The position numbers and the translations under genes were made by a program. Positions 31,926 to 43,894 of a stretch of 64,000 nt of DNA are shown here, one piece after another (position 1 is the stretch's first letter; each line of letters opens with the position of its first letter). The stretch is from assembly GCA_019925095.2 (NCBI GenBank), contig CM034403.1:1664690-1728689 (forward strand), read 5' to 3'. The DNA is from Dendrolimus kikuchii (Eukaryota; Arthropoda; Insecta; Lepidoptera; Lasiocampidae). The notes below the pieces were generated by a model. It did not search any database and was not told the DNA's origin. It worked only from the letters and a program-made list of their open reading frames with translations.

Positions 31926-32176
31926 TAAGGCCAACACTGCACATGCACTTCCTCACAACACTAGCATGTAACAGATACACTCTACTTTAGTATAAGTTTA
32001 GTATTAAAATTAGAATAAATTAAAATAATAAGTTATTCTTAAGGTACACCAAAACATAAAAATTATAAACAATAAGCGTGTATAGTCTCAAATTTTTCAT
32101 AGAAATTAAGTAGTAAAAAAGGGTACGGAACTCGAGTCCATAGAGATATTAATAATAACTAAAAAAAAGAAAAAAA

Positions 32177-32249
32177 GCCTAAACGGCGCTCTGTTGTTCG
32201 TGCCTACCCAGCAAGGGAACTGGCGTGAAGTTATGTATGTATGTATGAC
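32177..32249 (+). pseudogene. RTE-like LINE, very short 3' end
   Basis: The last about 20 codons, stop, UTR and (TATG)3 tail. An A-rich stretch precedes it. Its target duplication is unclear. Confidence 0.75.
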
Positions 32250-33251
32250 AAAAGGGTCCTGACACATAGGCCACAAAGTAACGATTGTTCTTGAGTGGCA
32301 TGCTTAATAAACAATGTGTCAGTACTCATACGCTTTGTTCCAGGCTTTCCTTGTAATCTAAATTGGTCTACACGGTTTTCAAGGATTGGTTGCCACATAA
32401 AAATCAAACCCCAAAAATTCATCATCATGTCATTTATGTGCCAACCATTATCTCAGAATATATTAGGCCTATTTTGATGAAATATGGCAGGGAAGTTTTT
32501 TCATATGCCATTGCACAATAGTGTCATACAATCTATAATAAAATAAAAATTGGGATTTTTTTATTCTTCCTAAAGGCCTAGCCACAACTTGGCAATGTCG
32601 CTTTAATAATTAACAATCAACTTATATTATACATCTAAATTGGGTGGCATATGCAAGATATTTTTTTTTTTTTTTTGGTAGTCTAACAAGGGCTGTGCCA
32701 AAATGCTGTTACACCAGCCTACATAACAGAGAGATAAACAGAAATTCAGTGTTCAGAGAGGTGTGGTCATAAGTATAGGACAGATTCAAAGCTATAATGT
32801 CACCTCTAAGTTTTGAACTGTGGTGTAGAAATTCTGAAAAAACTAGTTGGTAGAGTTGAAAATGGAATTTTCCTGATTGATCAACCAGTAGGGGCTAGAT
32901 GAGACAATCAGGACACTGCAGAGATATTTGGTGCCTACACATATCTCTACTGAGACTTATGTTTAGCAGTGGCATACAATCGTTTAACAAGAATAGACCA
33001 ATACCTACAATAGTTCTACTAGCCACAAACACAAAACAATAATAAAACAATTTATTAAAACACAAAAATTAACAAAAAACTCAACATATTCCAACTGAAC
33101 ATTATTAAGCGATATTATCAAAAACAAACACATGAAGCCTGTGAAATGTTAGTATGCAGTATACCATTAATATTAATAACACATTAATGACCCAAGCCAA
33201 AGCACAAATGAAACAAACATAAACACATGCGCTGTAAGTAATCATTAATAC
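32250..33251. other. No gene seen; plp-like intron
   Basis: The minus frame 32231-32428 (LQGKPGTKRMSTDTLFIKHA) might be a transposon remnant but could not be assigned. A poly(T) run lies near 32661-32678. No exon was found. Confidence 0.35.
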
Positions 33252-34301
33252 CTTTGTGTGATATTCATCGCATATAGTTTTGTACTCTGTAGTCAGTGTG
33301 CTTAATGATGCTTCCTCCAATGGAATAGATTTTGGAGGTTTCTCATCATTGTTTTCATGCTCTTTTTCCTTAATATCATCATCCACTAATATCTCTTCAA
33401 CTAATAAGTCACTTTGCTCAATTTTATCACTAATACTTTCTTTTGGAGATTCTATGATTGACTTTTCAGGTGAGTCTTCTTTACATGGTTCAACATCTTC
33501 AAAAACTTCTTCAACTTTAACAGTATCACCAGCTCCTACTAAGAATGGTGATATTAAGTTTGGGAAGACTGGCATTGTCTGAATATTAGGCTCAATTACA
33601 TCACTGCCTTCAGGTGGAGGACCAAAGATTATTTTGGCCGCTTGAAACGGAAATTTAGATGATGCTTGTCCTCTTATATCTAACTTAATAATCTCTTCAG
33701 ATCCTGAGCTTAGTTTTTCTAATGAATTATCATTTTCTGATTTTTCCGAGTTATTCGAATTGAAATCAGATTGTGATATATCAGAATTATGACTTACTTC
33801 TTGGTTTAAGGAGTCTAAATAATTATCACTTCTTGGAGTTTGTACTGGTGTGTTATTATTACTAGATTTCTGTTCTGGAGATTTATGTTCTTTGTCAGAA
33901 GACAATGCTAAATTAACAGGGCTTTCCTCGCTAATTAAATGTATGTCAGATGCAATGTTTACATCAGGCCATGATGGACTCAATTTGCCAGGCTCTTGTG
34001 TGCTTGGATTTTCACTAGCTGGTGAATGGGAAAATGGAATGTTTAATGAGCTATTCTTTGATACTTTCTCTTGGTCAGCCTCCACCTTAAGAAGTCCCTG
34101 TGCTCTGGCATCGTCTGAATCTGTAGAATATTCGATTTTAGAGGGTATATGCTCCGATATTGATTCGATAATACTTTCGTCATCCTGAGTCTCCGATCTC
34201 TCTACTGTAGAGTTTCGTGCTGTATCAATATTTGTATCGTCTGTTGCGACACTTCCTACAGTGAGAATCTGTTGGGAATGCACGACATCCGGAAGAACGT
34301 T
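33252..34301 (-). CDS. plp-like exon 2 (acidic Ser-rich N-terminal region)
   Basis: Acceptor ATTTATTTTTAG/AAC and donor AAG/GTATTA, 1050 nt, phase 0 both sides, 350 residues. The sequence is low complexity, rich in Ser, Glu, Asp and Asn (SDNYLDSLNQ, SNNSEKSENDNSLEKLSSGS), with one better-conserved-looking island KFPFQAAKIIFGPPPEGSDV and a second FPNLISPFLVGAG. It ends EASLSTLTTEYKTICDEYHTK, leading into the coiled coil. Likely disordered. Antisense frames here (33280-33582, 33850-34188) are shadows. Confidence 0.8.
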
Positions 34302-34578
34302 CTAAAAATAAATAAAAATACAAATAAACGAAGACAAGAAAGAAACTTGGTTGATTTCCACTTGAATCCGCGTCGTTACATTTGCACGATATCTTAACGA
34401 GCTATTCGTGTTAACTATGAAGGTCTCACGAGAAGAACATACGTTAATCGCACAGAGGCAGGTGTGATGTTGCAACAATGCATTTGAAACTATTTTTAAC
34501 GTAGCAAAGTGTATTAATACTTTTGACGCGAGGTTCATTTTAACTCTAAGAAAATGTTATATACCACAGTGAACGTAC

Positions 34579-34623
34579 CTTATTTTCTGATGTTTGCTGT
34601 GGAAATTGTTGGGAATCATCCAT
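34579..34623 (-). CDS. plp-like exon 1 (initiator)
   Basis: ATG in the context TTAAATTATGG. It encodes MDDSQQFPQQTSENK and ends with donor AAG/GTACGT, phase 0, matching exon 2. The start is chosen because an upstream in-frame TAA lies close by and the splice joins a long open exon. The true 5' UTR and promoter lie in 34624-34860 or further right. Confidence 0.7.
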
Positions 34624-35301
34624 AATTTAATGTTAACATATTCAATTCAGTCAAATAATTCGTTAAAAACCACCAAATTTGTTGTCAAGGCGACGTATTC
34701 GACATTCAAACAAAACACAAACGCCATAAATATTGTACAATCCGTTACGCAGTTATATATTCTAAAGAATTTCATTAGTTTACGGCGCAGCGGCGCCTTA
34801 TATAATTTCTCTATAAAATAAAAGTTTATTTGAAGTTTTATATTTTATTACATCAAAATTTTTAATTTGTGTTATATACTTTATGACTTATTTTAATACA
34901 AATAATAAAGCAAATAAAAAAATCTAGAAGAGACATTTATATTTCGTGTAAAGGAACGAGTAGCTCAGAGCTGCCTATAGAATAATGAAATAGGGTTGCC
35001 ACCTTAGCTACCGAAGCTAAGTACGCTTTTTACCAATACTTGTCTTATGCCTTTTTACGGTTTTGTAACCATTTTGACAATAATGGAACTCTTGTAAAAT
35101 ATATCATGTCTATCAGTCCTAATTGATCTCGTACTAGTCTGTGATTCGTCCTACAGTTAGTTTTCTACTCTGTCGTTATTATGTACGGCGATAGCAGCGC
35201 CATGTCTGCGAGACTTTTTGTGATATGTGTGATGATATGTAATAGATAATAAAGATAAAATATAAGTAGATATAATGTCTATCTCAAAGACTTTATATCT
35301 A
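34624..35301. other. Upstream region of the plp-like gene
   Basis: No gene. Contains ACGGCGCAGCGGCGCC (about 34781-34796) in AT-rich DNA, perhaps part of the promoter. No TATA box was assigned. Confidence 0.35.
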
Positions 35302-35381
35302 TTTAATTATTAATTGTCTATGTTGATACTATACAATATAGCTATATTGTATAGTATCAGCATAGACAATTAATAATTAAA
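35302..35381. repeat. 80-bp near-perfect palindrome
   Basis: The two 40-bp arms meet at TATAGCTATA (centre between 35341 and 35342) and differ at one position (TATGTTGATAC against TATGCTGATAC). There is no spacer. Confidence 0.9.
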
Positions 35382-35399
35382 ATAGGGTAGCTACCCTAT
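35382..35399. repeat. 18-bp perfect palindrome
   Basis: ATAGGGTAGCTACCCTAT directly adjoins the 80-bp palindrome. Confidence 0.9.
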
Positions 35400-35832
35400 G
35401 GAATAGATGACATCAGAAAATTCAAATCTACTTTTAGGTTTTACATTAAAGTCAAGCGCATCAAGCGAAGCTCACTTATTACTTCAACTTCAAACTCTTT
35501 AGAAATCGAACTTCCATTTACTCAATACAACGCCATCTGTGTGAAACTGGCGGTCACCAAAATATTTTAAAATAAAACAATAAATTATATTTTAAATAGT
35601 ATATTATTTACACATTGCATTTATGGATAAACCGCGTTTAATCTGGACAAGTTTTAAAAAATCTCAACTTAATTTTGAATAAGGTCAATTGACGGTGTAT
35701 GAATAATTTGCACACAAATAAAAAATACTTAAGATACTTTCACCTTTATATCCAGACAGTAAAATATAAAACAATTAACATTATTTAAATGCCTGTAAGT
35801 ATAAAAAGCCTTGTTTAAACGAGACTGGTCTA

Positions 35833-35873
35833 CTTGACTGTTTGTGAAACTAGAAGATTCACAAACAGTCAAG
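35833..35873. repeat. Perfect 16-bp stem hairpin
   Basis: CTTGACTGTTTGTGAA (35833-35848) and its reverse complement (35858-35873) enclose a 9-nt loop ACTAGAAGA. Shorter than a typical pre-miRNA. Confidence 0.85.
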
Positions 35874-36527
35874 AAACAAATGAATATAACAGTTTATCGA
35901 TTTACATTAGTATAAAATTTATTTATTTTTAATTGTGCATTGTATTATATTTTCAAGTCATAATAAATTAGCCAAATATTCTCCAATTATTGAATACAAT
36001 AAAAACTTAACACACACAAATTTCTATTAAATAGACACTAAAATGTACCTTACAGATACATTTGACACTAATTTTGAAATATCTATAAGTCTAATCTTTA
36101 AACTGGAAGCTTTTATCCAGGTATGTCCCTGCTCTATCTGGGAAAATGTTAACGACGTTAAACATTGACAGATAACATATGTATACACAGCAATGTAGCT
36201 AATCCATTGTAACCAAGAGCCATTTGGCCAGTAACGAAGAGTAACATTATCCCAGGTGGAGCGGGAACATTATAATGAGCATATAACTTGAACTGCGGTT
36301 ACATACTCAAAATTACACTGTAGCCAAATTTAATACGCTTCCTAATCACTACTTTATCAAAAAACACTCACTTATACATTTTGACCTTTAGTAAAAAAAG
36401 ATATAAGCCGAAATTATTATTTTTTTGGATGTATAGTTTTACATTTGACCATTGTCTCACCTGATTTTGAGACCTACCTCGAAGATACCTATTCACTCGT
36501 GACTTGAAGACTTCAAGACTGTTTTTT
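35874..36527. other. No gene seen
   Basis: AT-rich intergenic DNA. No recognised repeat or exon. Confidence 0.4.
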
Positions 36528-37080
36528 TTATGTTTATGGCTTGGCAACTAGGCCTTTAAGCCAGGCGCAGTTGTATTGTAGGCTACAATCCACACCATTC
36601 AACGGAGTTCTTGTGAAAACTCGAAAGGCCACATTTGACTATACAGTTCACATTTCTCACAAAAACACATAATTACTACTCAAAAACTATCAATATCCTA
36701 CAACTATTGTTCATTATAGAGTAATTTTACACATTTTTAGAAAATAAAACTGCACAGCACAACGTCCCCTTTCAGTTCCCGCCAAAAACTCCTTCAAGAT
36801 TGTATTTGTCAGGAAAAACAGACTCTAGCAAATTATTCCAAACTTCGGCAGTGCGCGCTAGAAAAGAAGTAGCGAAACGCTTGGTTCTGACTGGTGGTGT
36901 TTCCACCATGTAACGTTGGCGCAAACCGGTGCGTCTGGTTGTCCGATGGTAAAATGGGGATGGATGAATCAGCTCGTGAAATTCTAAGGAACACTCTCCG
37001 AAATGTACCCGATACAAGACAGTTAGCCCCGCGACCTTGCGTCTATGCTCTACACTCTGAAATCGAGCATAAAAAAGACG
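36528..37080 (-). pseudogene. Jockey-like LINE: ORF2 C-terminus plus 3' UTR
   Basis: On the minus strand it reads FYARFQSVEHRRKVAGLTVL, YRVHFGECSLEFHELI, ...TKRFATSFLARTAEVWNNL, LESVFPDKYNLEGVFGGN, then a stop at 36772. The following about 240 bp are the UTR that occurs alone at 24841, 54541, 54918 and 60436. It anchors those UTR-only repeats to a jockey-type LINE. 5' truncated. Confidence 0.8.
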
Positions 37081-37963
37081 GTCATTGCCAATTGATCAAT
37101 GAAATTAAGATTTTGAAGAATGAAATTAAGTAACTTACTGAATTAAATTAAGAACAGGCGTTAAAATAACATCTTATCATCTAAATTTTAAAATTTGATT
37201 ACAGAAATAATTTTAATTACATTTGAAACGATAATTAATGCGTTATTTGACTTCCTTTTACCTACTCATGACGTCATATGTAGGTGTGATCGTACAAAAT
37301 CTATGAAGCTGTGACATTCGTGTAAGTTTATAAAAAGTATGTCAGTTAATTTCACTGTCCGCTCTCCTATTGTTTGAACTGACCAATAAAAATGCATTTT
37401 ATTACAAAATCTCCAAACTCTTAAATTTTGACTTACATCCTTTTTTATTAAAGGTGCGATTTATAATAATTTATTTTATCTATTACTTTCTAACACGAAA
37501 GCCCTGTAGTAAACAATTTAAGCATCTATCTAATTTATTTTTTGGTAATTAAACCATTTTAGACAAAAATTGTCATTATATGAACACTGCCAGGTTATAT
37601 GAAGGATCTTATATTCTTATACACTATCTTGACAGACTAACGCGTAACCAAAGCAAGTGTCACGCGCCGGCGGTGACTGGTGTAATATTATAGACAGAGC
37701 TGTTAGAAATTTTTTAATGAGTACTTGAAATGTTGTGAAAACTCGTGCAATAACTACTTCTTTTATGATATCTGAATGAAGAAACACTGAAACTTAAGGA
37801 TGGAGGTAGAAATGTTATATTTCAAGTATTCAAATTTCAAAACATTAGCAACTAAACCCAGATAGGCGCTTGTAAAATTATTCAATAAACTCCCGGTTGA
37901 GTTTTAAGACCGAGTAAATAATACGGCCGGTTTATTTTGATCTAACCAAATATTAAACTTGGG
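37081..37963. other. No gene seen
   Basis: AT-rich intergenic DNA. No recognised element. Confidence 0.4.
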
Positions 37964-37974
37964 ATGATTATGCA

Positions 37975-38212
37975 GATATACAATGCAAAAGTGGATGGAT
38001 GCCGAAGTCGTGGAAGGCCACGACAGACCTTCCATGATCAAATTGATCGTGTACTAGCGGAGGGTGATGTCAGGAGCCTTAAGAACAGACGAGCGTGCAT
38101 GACAAGAGTTATGAATGTCAAAGAAGCAAGTGAAGTGTGTAAGAATGGGCCTAAATGGCGCTCTGTTGTTCGTGCCTACCCCGCAAGGGAACTGGCGTGA
38201 AGTTATGTATGT
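37975..38212 (+). pseudogene. RTE-like LINE 3' end, 11-bp TSD
   Basis: About 75 intact codons, stop and a short tail. Flanked by ATGATTATGCA at 37964-37974 and 38213-38223. Confidence 0.88.
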
Positions 38213-38504
38213 ATGATTATGCAAGTAAATAAATTTGAATTTGATTTCCACCAAACGGTTTCCTTCGTGGGGTCGTTTTTTTCTTGGTTTGCACTGAAAA
38301 TCAGCGTTGTGTCGGATATAATTCCGGCACAGCAATATGCTGAGTGCACACCTTGTTTGCTGAAAATGCGGCGTACAAATTCTCAAAATATGCTATGTGT
38401 ATAATAAAGTTTTTCTTTCATTCTTTCCATGGCATCGGATTGGAACCGATTTTACAATCTTTAAACGATATTAAATCGTGTACACAGTATTTAAGGTCTA
38501 TATT

Positions 38505-38830
38505 ACCAAGCCGCGCATAGCAGCTTCACTGCAGGCGACTTCCGCGACACGCGATCGTAGCCAAAAGTATGCTGTGACGCACGATCGGCTCCGTTCGTCT
38601 GTTGTCGTATTCGATCGGATGTTTTCGGCTTACGTCGCGTAGTCCTTTAAAATTTAAATTAGAAATTAAACTAATTGACTAGGTGCAGAAACGGATACGT
38701 CCGCAAGCGACCGTACGGAGCCGTTTGTATGCGTCGACATCCTGCCGGACTTGATCGGCTGACACCGCATCCGTTCGTATCCTTTCCGATCCGATGCGAT
38801 GCGCGCCGTTTCGTGGAAATCGTACTTTGT
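38505..38830. other. CpG-rich unassigned block
   Basis: Dense in CG and CGATCGG/CCGATC motifs (GACGCACGATCGGCTCCGTT, GATCCGATGCGATGCGCGCC), in contrast with AT-rich flanks. Frames are open on both strands for about 70 codons because of composition. Perhaps a MITE with related halves around 38550-38630 and 38680-38810. Confidence 0.4.
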
Positions 38831-38914
38831 GTTACAATTTCAAAACGCCTCAAGAACCTTTTTTGCAAAATGTTATCACACATTTAGAGGTTTAATGGTT
38901 GATTAAATTCCATT

Positions 38915-39053
38915 AAGAACAGACGAGCGTGCATGACAAGAGTTATGAATGTGAAAGAAGCAAGTGAGGTGTGTAAGAATAAGCCTAAATGGCGCTCTGT
39001 TGTTCGTGCCTACCCCGCAAGGGAACTGGCGTGAAGTTATGTATGTATGTATG
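38915..39053 (+). pseudogene. RTE-like LINE 3' end, 11-bp TSD
   Basis: Short copy starting at AAGAACAGACGAGCG. Flanked by TAAATTCCATT at 38904-38914 and 39054-39064, with (TATG)3 tail. Confidence 0.88.
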
Positions 39054-39064
39054 TAAATTCCATT

Positions 39065-40070
39065 TACGCTTTAGACAGGCCTGCATTTATGTATTCCGAA
39101 CTCAGATATCATTGTATATACAATTGTTCACGACGCCTCAAGTACTAATTCAAAAATGTCTAACAGCTCTCCAGGTATTACGCAACATAGCGTTCCAATC
39201 GATTATATATTATCTACCAAATTGATGTTCCAAGACTTTGTGGGTTATGTTCTGATGGAATGCTTATATTAGCGACATACATCTATAGCAAATCACGAAG
39301 ATTGTGTCGAAGGCATACGGCCTTACTTATAATAATCTCGTTAAGAAACGATTAGCCATCTCTTAAGTAACAGAATCAGAATCAGACCCTAATCAATTAA
39401 TGTCTTTTTTGCCACTTATAAACGTGTATTCCCTGTTGTTTACCTAAGACGAGCACAGATAAACGAAATTTCAATGATTAACGTTGGTTGAACCCAAAAT
39501 ATTCGACTAAAGAGGAGTTTATGGGTAAGATTTTCACTAATCAGTTGCTGAGCAGTTTCTTTAAATTTAAGAAACGATTATAAGTAAGGCCAATAGTGTA
39601 TACGGTCCTTTACACTGAACACCATATTAAAACTAGCATGCCTCGTAACAAGAAATCTATTTCGTTTTCAATAAAAACTGTCTTATAGAAATAATTCCAA
39701 TTTAAAAACACTCGACCGACTGAAATTTTTATAAAATTTCTAGTTGAATGTTAAATTAATCTTTGTATACGATCGTAAAAGGTAATAAATTCTTTGACAT
39801 AGTATGATCTCCAAAATCCATGTACGATTTCAAATTACTATGCGACATTATGATCCCCTTATTCCTACGTACATATTCTTTACAAAAATAAAACTGTCGC
39901 GCTGAATAGATTCGTCAATGATTTGTTGGTTTTTAAAAATCAACTATTCGGGCAAACCGTTACTGAAACCTGCCTTAACCATAGCAATAGCTCAATCTGA
40001 TCGTAGTTGCGTTGCAGGTGATAATGAAGTATAGATTACGTGGTTCCAAATGATTAGGTAATTTTAACAT
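39065..40070. other. No gene seen
   Basis: AT-rich intergenic DNA. No recognised element. Confidence 0.4.
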
Positions 40071-40470
40071 CTAAATTAGGATAATAAAACGACATTTTAA
40101 CGGTTTTAAGCTCGGTAATTTATTTGATTTTTATTATTCCGACGTTTCCGCCACTTTTCAGTAGCCGTTATCACGGAACACAAAGAAACACCTTGTAACA
40201 CAATTCTAAAAAAGCTGAAAAGTTTCCTGCGCCGTTTCTTCCCTTCAAGCCACAACATGTTGCGAAGCGGTAGATAATTAGATTAGGCACCCATAGAGCA
40301 AATAATAACCATAAACAAAATTAAAATGAACAAGTTGGCGGTAGGCTAAATAAAACTTTAACAATACTGAATGACACTTGACATCTTTGTATTCCGTGAT
40401 CACGGCTATTGAAGTGGCCGAAATGGAATAATAAAAATCAAATAAATTACCGCTAAAAAAAACTTAAGAA
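40071..40470. mobile_element. Foldback family C element
   Basis: Left arm TTTTAACGGTTTTAAGCTCG...ACGTTTCCGCCACTTTTCAG, right arm TTGAAGTGGCCGAAATGG...ATTACCGC, then AACTTAAG. The interior has the family F-like CCGTTTCTTCCCTTCAAGCC block. Confidence 0.65.
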
Positions 40471-41544
40471 AATATTATCTAAAATAGGAAATAAGCAACG
40501 CGTAAGTGTAACATAGCAACGATCAAACCAAACAGTTGAGGTATATACGCATTATTACATGAGCTCTATGAACTTTATCTGATTTCAAACATACTGTAAT
40601 TTCAGCAATACTTTCTCTACATTTTATTGTCCCTAAATAGGTATTAATTATATTATTAATATATAATATACAAATAACTCTTTATTATCTGACTATGTTG
40701 TATCTTGTCAGTAAATTATGATTTAGCCCTTGAACTGGTTTGTTTTGTTTAACATTATAAACACAAGCACATAAGCATTTAGTTTTGTGCAAATCCGGCT
40801 CGAAGGACCATAAAAGTATGTAGGATCCTTTATCAAAACTACACACTTTATTTATTTCATCCTTTAATGTGGATGGAGATGCTTATATGTGCATCGGTGA
40901 GCATGCGCGTGCGCTACTTTGAATAGCGACGTTCGTACTGATGCTAACTGCTGGGAAAACGTACGTACTTCATATAGCTCACATGGAAACAAAAAAACCT
41001 AGTGGTTATATCTGGAAGGTTTCTCTACTTCCCACTTTCTCTTTCAGGTCCTTTTTGAAAGTTACCAAAACACATATCTCATGCTTTTGTAGTTCCCGAC
41101 ATATAGACAATGTACAATGGAGTGAGATCATATGAACTCCTTTTTACAAATCTAAAATTAGTTTCGGTTACGCAACTGAAGACATCATAAAAATCCTAAC
41201 CTAAGTAATAAAACGAACGTTTTAATAAATATTATTCAAAAATATACATCGATAGCAATTAAAAAATTATTAAAATCTATAATTAGTATAAAGCGACTAT
41301 ATTCTAAAACTTAAGTTAAATGTATTTAAAACATTGGCTGCAAAAGTCAATAATTGGGTGTTCAATGCCGTCAACTTTCATTTTATCAGTAGTTTATAGA
41401 TGAATGAAGATATTACTGGCAACATTTTATTTAATCTAAGAAATTTTGTTGCCAAACAAGAAAATCAAATACTCCCTGTATTTGAAAAGAAAGTTTAAAG
41501 TATTTAATAATAAATGGAACCCATAATAAAACCTAGTTTATAAC
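40471..41544. other. No gene seen
   Basis: AT-rich intergenic DNA. The 64-codon frame at 40941-41135 has no support. Confidence 0.4.
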
Positions 41545-42020
41545 TAGTACTAGTAGACATAATAAAACTACATTTTAACGGTTTTAAACGCGGTATTTTA
41601 TTTGATCTTTACACCGACGTTTCGGACATTTTTCAGTAGCCGTGATCGTTGTCTTCTGTGACCACGGCTATTGAAAAGTGGCCGAAACGTCAAATTCAAA
41701 ATAAGTTCCACTGAAGAAAACTTATTGAAGGTCATATATATAACTTAAAAATTTAATTCTACTTCCTAGTCTATGTAGACCGCTTCGCAACGTGTTATCG
41801 CTGTTAAGGAGAAGAAGCGGCAAGAAACTCCACAGCAACACGTCTAGCAAAAAATTGATTAATTCAAATTTTTTTTTAAATAAATTTTATACAGAAATAT
41901 TTTACACAATTACTTTTCGAAGAATTAACAGAGTCGTCGTCGGAATAAAGCTCAAATAAAATAACGCGCTTAAAACCGTTAAAATGTAGTTTTATTCTGT
42001 GCGCTAATCGCGAAAATTAA
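41545..42020. mobile_element. Foldback family C element interrupted by family F
   Basis: Left arm at 41557-41700 with TTTTAACGGTTTTAAACGCG, right end at 41945-42020 with CGCTTAAAACCGTTAAAATG and CTAATCGCGAAAATTAAG. Between them at 41690-41860 lies a reverse family F copy. Confidence 0.6.
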
Positions 42021-42558
42021 GAAAATACTATTGATTAAATACTCTAAAATTCATTTTCAGTCTCATAAAAATCTCAATTCTTAACTCTGTGGTTAATATA
42101 GGGCAACATTGATATTCTCTTCGAAAAAATACCTGTGTATAATTGAAAGATATTTCTTTTATGCTGGGATCGGAGCGGTGCCTGATTTCAATGACTTATG
42201 ATGTCATAAGAGGTACGCCCATACAAAATGTATAAGGCAGGACGTTCTGCAATTTTATAAAACGTATCTCAGTTGATCTCACTGCTTCTGCTCCCCTAGT
42301 GAAATAACAGATTCGTGGCGCTAATGTTCAACCAACTATAAACTATTGACAAAAAATACAGTGTAAACTCCATATAACGTCACTCGATTTAACGACAAAC
42401 TCCCTTAAGCGTCGAAATCACTTGGCTTTGGTTGGTTTAGCTTGTCTTCCATGGACTGGGCGTAACTACGTTCTAAGTCTTAGCCTTTCCTACATAAAAA
42501 GCGCGGGGCACATGGGAGAAGGGTGGTTTGAGTGGGTAGTGGTTGTTGCCCGTGCAAC

Positions 42559-42875
42559 TTTTTTTTTTTTATTGCAGGAGTTCAGCAGGCAGGCAGACGG
42601 GCCACTTGATGGAAAGCGGTTACCATCGCCTATAGACATTTGCAAAACCAAAGGTGCTACAAATGCGCTGCTGCTCTCTTAAGGGAGACTGGAACCTGGT
42701 CACTAATGCCGGAAGACAACTCAAGGTTGTTATGGCGACATACTTTAGACCAGGGGTGGTAGCCATCCAGTCGGGCAAATGCCCTACCACCTGGCTGTGG
42801 GTTGTTTTGTCGCCTCTTACGACAGGCCGCCCCAACGCAGGAAATTGTATTCTTTCTCCGTTCCTGCACAGATAC
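42559..42875 (-). mobile_element. Family A retroelement nested in family E
   Basis: Poly(T) at the left, full body, and TTTCTCCGTTCCTGCACAG at the right. A perfect hairpin (42879-42942) sits between its 5' end and the resumed family E sequence. Confidence 0.75.
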
Positions 42876-42878
42876 AGA

Positions 42879-42942
42879 TACCAACTTATTACATATTATA
42901 ATTGTATTACATTCACATATTATAATATGTAATAAGTTGGTA
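42879..42942. repeat. Perfect 24-bp stem hairpin at the insertion junction
   Basis: Arms 42879-42902 and 42919-42942 are exact reverse complements (TACCAACTTATTACATATTA, then TAAT), with a 16-nt loop. Confidence 0.9.
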
Positions 42943-43095
42943 ACTTCTCTGAGTCTCCACACAAGCTGATTGATTACTGTTTGGATTGCCCCTTATTAAA
43001 GGGTAAAGCGTCCATGATCAACTATGGTCTAATACCTTGCAAAGGACCCAGTATTGTGCGCAAATAGCATTTCCCCCGCCTTAAAAAAAAAGCTT

Positions 43096-43894
43096 GTCTT
43101 CCATACAATGATACAATCTATATAGCATTACACCCACTCTCAATAATGACAACAATTAAGTAATAAAAAGTACCTTTTAAGTTGCCAAAATTAGTAAAAA
43201 CTGCGCAGCTGTGTACGTTCTATCGGTTTATTATTCTAACCCGTAATAAAATCAACTGTCGGCGTCATGCATACCGAAATTTCGAATTTTTTTAGTACTT
43301 CCTTTATCACCAAGATGCCTCAATATCGCAAGATATTAATAAAATAAGTAAGAAAAATACAACAAAATTACTGGTTCAGCAAAAGACGTCAGACAAAAAT
43401 AACAGACTTCTCTCCATTCAACTACAACTCTTTATAACGCCATAAAATGCACAGTCCCTTCGGTGTCGTTATATAGAGTTTACGCTGTAGTTTACAAACC
43501 AAAATTTATTGTAATGTTAGTTCAAACACGTCCATCAATAATAAACTTTACTGCCTAACTTTAAAATATAATTTCCAACACACATTCTCATTACATATAG
43601 GAACACTCTGTGTTACAACCTTGATAATGGTGTTAGGATATTATTTCATTGCCCAATACCGATATATTATTGTTGCAAGCAAATAATAATCCTTTGCAAC
43701 AAATACGTGTTTTAATATCCTTTGGAATTGTAAAGTTCACTGTCACTTGTTTTGAGTTAATTGTTTAAGTATTGAAATTTAACTCCTCATGGGCTGTTCC
43801 TGGCTAACCCCGCTTCTGACACCAATTATTACACATGTAAACAAGTGAGTGAACAATTAAGACAACTATTAGAAGAATTACACATAATAATTTT
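43096..43894. other. No gene seen
   Basis: AT-rich intergenic DNA. No recognised element. Confidence 0.4.

Larger units (their letters stand above)
15851..34623 (-). other. plp-like gene (pericentrin-like centrosomal protein), 5' two-thirds or less
   Basis: Gene-level entry. Seven exons on the minus strand join without a frame break: 34579-34623, 33252-34301, 29106-29818, 24607-24745, 22078-22218, 20639-20725, 15851-15940 (exit phases 0, 0, 2, 0, 0, 0, 0). They give 755 residues: a short N-terminus, an acidic Ser-rich region, then coiled coil. The junction of exons 3 and 4 reads ENLRTYFEKKCSDMERSYSEE, a signature I associate with the pericentrin/AKAP9-type centrosomal scaffold family (insect Plp), which anchors pericentriolar material. 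The C-terminal PACT targeting domain expected in the family was not found, so the 3' end is probably beyond the left edge or in exons I missed. Name by family resemblance only. Confidence 0.68.
42440..43095. repeat. Family E repeat split by a family A insertion
   Basis: 42440-42557 and 42942-43095 are the two halves of the repeat at 21153-21420 in reverse orientation. AACTT occurs at both junctions. Confidence 0.65.

Noticed and set aside
33280..34188. Plus-strand ORFs of 100 and 112 codons
   Set aside because: Antisense shadows of plp-like exon 2, which has matching splice sites and phase on the minus strand.
35833..35873. Hairpin considered as a microRNA precursor
   Set aside because: A 16-bp stem is too short for a canonical pre-miRNA.
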